Part shown: piece by piece, positions 63,355 to 64,000 of the stretch
Numbering within the stretch: position 1 is the stretch's first letter
Layout of the letters: each line of letters begins with the position of its first letter
Source of the DNA: Sphingobacterium sp. UBA7855
GTDB taxonomy: Bacteria > Bacteroidota > Bacteroidia > Sphingobacteriales > Sphingobacteriaceae
Direction of reading: 5' to 3'
Assembly (NCBI GenBank): GCA_002500745.1
Contig: DLST01000011.1
Span: 246,836 to 310,835, forward strand
Length of the DNA: 64,000 nt
The notes under the pieces: model-generated
Told to the model about the DNA's origin: nothing
Database searches by the model: none
Seen by the model: only the letters and a program-made list of their open reading frames with translations
Made by a program: the position numbers and the translations under genes

Positions 63355-63987
63355 ATGAATAGAAGAGAATCTTTACGGGCATTAGGATTAATTGCAGCTG
63401 GATCTGGTCTTTTAACAGCAGCTTGCAATTCAAAAGATGCTAAAAATACAGTAGCAGACAATAGCAAAAAATTACCTGGAGTCCAGGATTTTGAATACGA
63501 ACGCACAGAACAATTATATGCCGAAAAGTTTTTTGACGAACATGAAATGGCTACAATAACTGTGTTGGCTGACATTATTATACCCAAAGACAGTAAGTCT
63601 GGCAGTGCATCGGAAGCTGGTGTACCCGATTTTATCGAGTTTATCGTAAAAGATTTGCCTGACAATAAAATCCCAATGCGAGGTGGACTTCGTTGGCTAG
63701 ATCTCCAATCTAAAAGACGTTATGGTACGGTATTTATAAAATGCAGTGAAAAGGATCAGCTTGCGTTGATAGATGATATCGCTTACCCCGAATTAGCAAA
63801 ACCAGAAATGAAACAGGGTGCTGCATTTTTCTCCTTGATGCGCAACCTGACTTCCTCAGGATTTTACACGAGCGAAATAGGTATAAAAGATATTGGCTAT
63901 GCAGGAAATAAACCTGGCGTCTGGAATGGTGTACCAGATGATGTATTGAAAGAACACGGTTTTGACCCGACTAAATTTTTTGGATAA
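63355..63987 (+). CDS. Gluconate 2-dehydrogenase subunit 3-like protein (Tat)
   Basis: A 210-residue protein with a twin-arginine signal ('NRRESLRALGLIAAGSGLLTAAC', RR plus a Cys at about 24 that could be a lipobox). The mature part matches the gluconate 2-dehydrogenase small subunit: 'FDEHEMATITVLADIIIPKDSKSGSASEAGVPDFIEFIVKDLP', 'GGLRWLDLQSKRRYG' and 'LMRNLTSSGFYTSEIGIKDIGYAG'. It probably carries the GMC subunit across the membrane by co-export. A third component (a cytochrome) may lie beyond the right edge. The stop is 13 bases from the window end. Confidence 0.88.
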   Translation: MNRRESLRALGLIAAGSGLLTAACNSKDAKNTVADNSKKLPGVQDFEYERTEQLYAEKFFDEHEMATITVLADIIIPKDSKSGSASEAGVPDFIEFIVKDLPDNKIPMRGGLRWLDLQSKRRYGTVFIKCSEKDQLALIDDIAYPELAKPEMKQGAAFFSLMRNLTSSGFYTSEIGIKDIGYAGNKPGVWNGVPDDVLKEHGFDPTKFFG

Positions 63988-64000
63988 AATAAAAAAATCC

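Overview
The window is chromosomal DNA of a Bacteroidota bacterium, most likely a Sphingobacterium or close relative (Sphingobacteriaceae). The reasons are an AT-rich composition, weak ribosome binding sites, promoters of the Bacteroidota type (TTTG about 19 bases before TAnnTTTG), lipoprotein signals and many families typical of the group: paired GH92 glycosidases, the QEGLA metallopeptidase, a PolX-like PHP protein, BON/SH3 pairs, FemAB and a long aromatic amino acid hydroxylase. No phage, insertion sequence or CRISPR array was seen.

Layout. 1-14 kb is an accessory-looking stretch: small hypotheticals, a decayed Crp/Fnr gene, an RNA repair pair (HD/polynucleotide kinase plus RNA ligase), an HxlR regulator divergent from an old yellow enzyme, a truncated hydrolase, a royal-jelly-like protein, tandem paralogous small proteins, a DUF72 protein, a glutaminyl cyclotransferase lipoprotein and acetyltransferases. 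14-20 kb holds two GH92 glycosidases in one operon and the remnant of what looks like a third. 20-23 kb has a LuxR-type regulator convergent with an N-acyltransferase-fold protein and an E1-like ThiF protein. 23-33 kb carries an AraC regulator with an acyl-CoA dehydrogenase, an SF1 helicase, a cupin and a subclass B1 metallo-beta-lactamase, tRNA-Ala(GGC), an outer membrane barrel and FemAB. 33-41 kb has the PolX-like protein, YbaK, a methyltransferase, lipoate ligase and a three-gene cassette of N-formylglutamate amidohydrolase-like, QEGLA metallopeptidase and ATP-grasp ligase.

41.6-50.8 kb is a phenylalanine/tyrosine block. An amino acid dehydrogenase, hppD and hmgA run leftward. fahA and a flavin reductase run rightward. 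phhA and tyrS run leftward, behind a leader that looks like a ribosome-mediated attenuator with Tyr and Phe codons. 50.8-64 kb has envelope-stress-type BON/SH3 proteins, hypotheticals, YiaA, a KinB-like kinase with its sigma-54 activator, an ABC-F protein, and a GMC oxidoreductase with its small Tat-exported subunit.

The two most interesting non-coding signals are (i) four copies of a short element, three of them in tandem at 41.1-41.6 kb and one at 19.2 kb. Each has a conserved stretch followed by an intrinsic terminator hairpin with variable stem and CCC-containing loop; I read them as a small RNA family whose 5' part is antisense to a typical translation start region. (ii) The tyrS leader described above.
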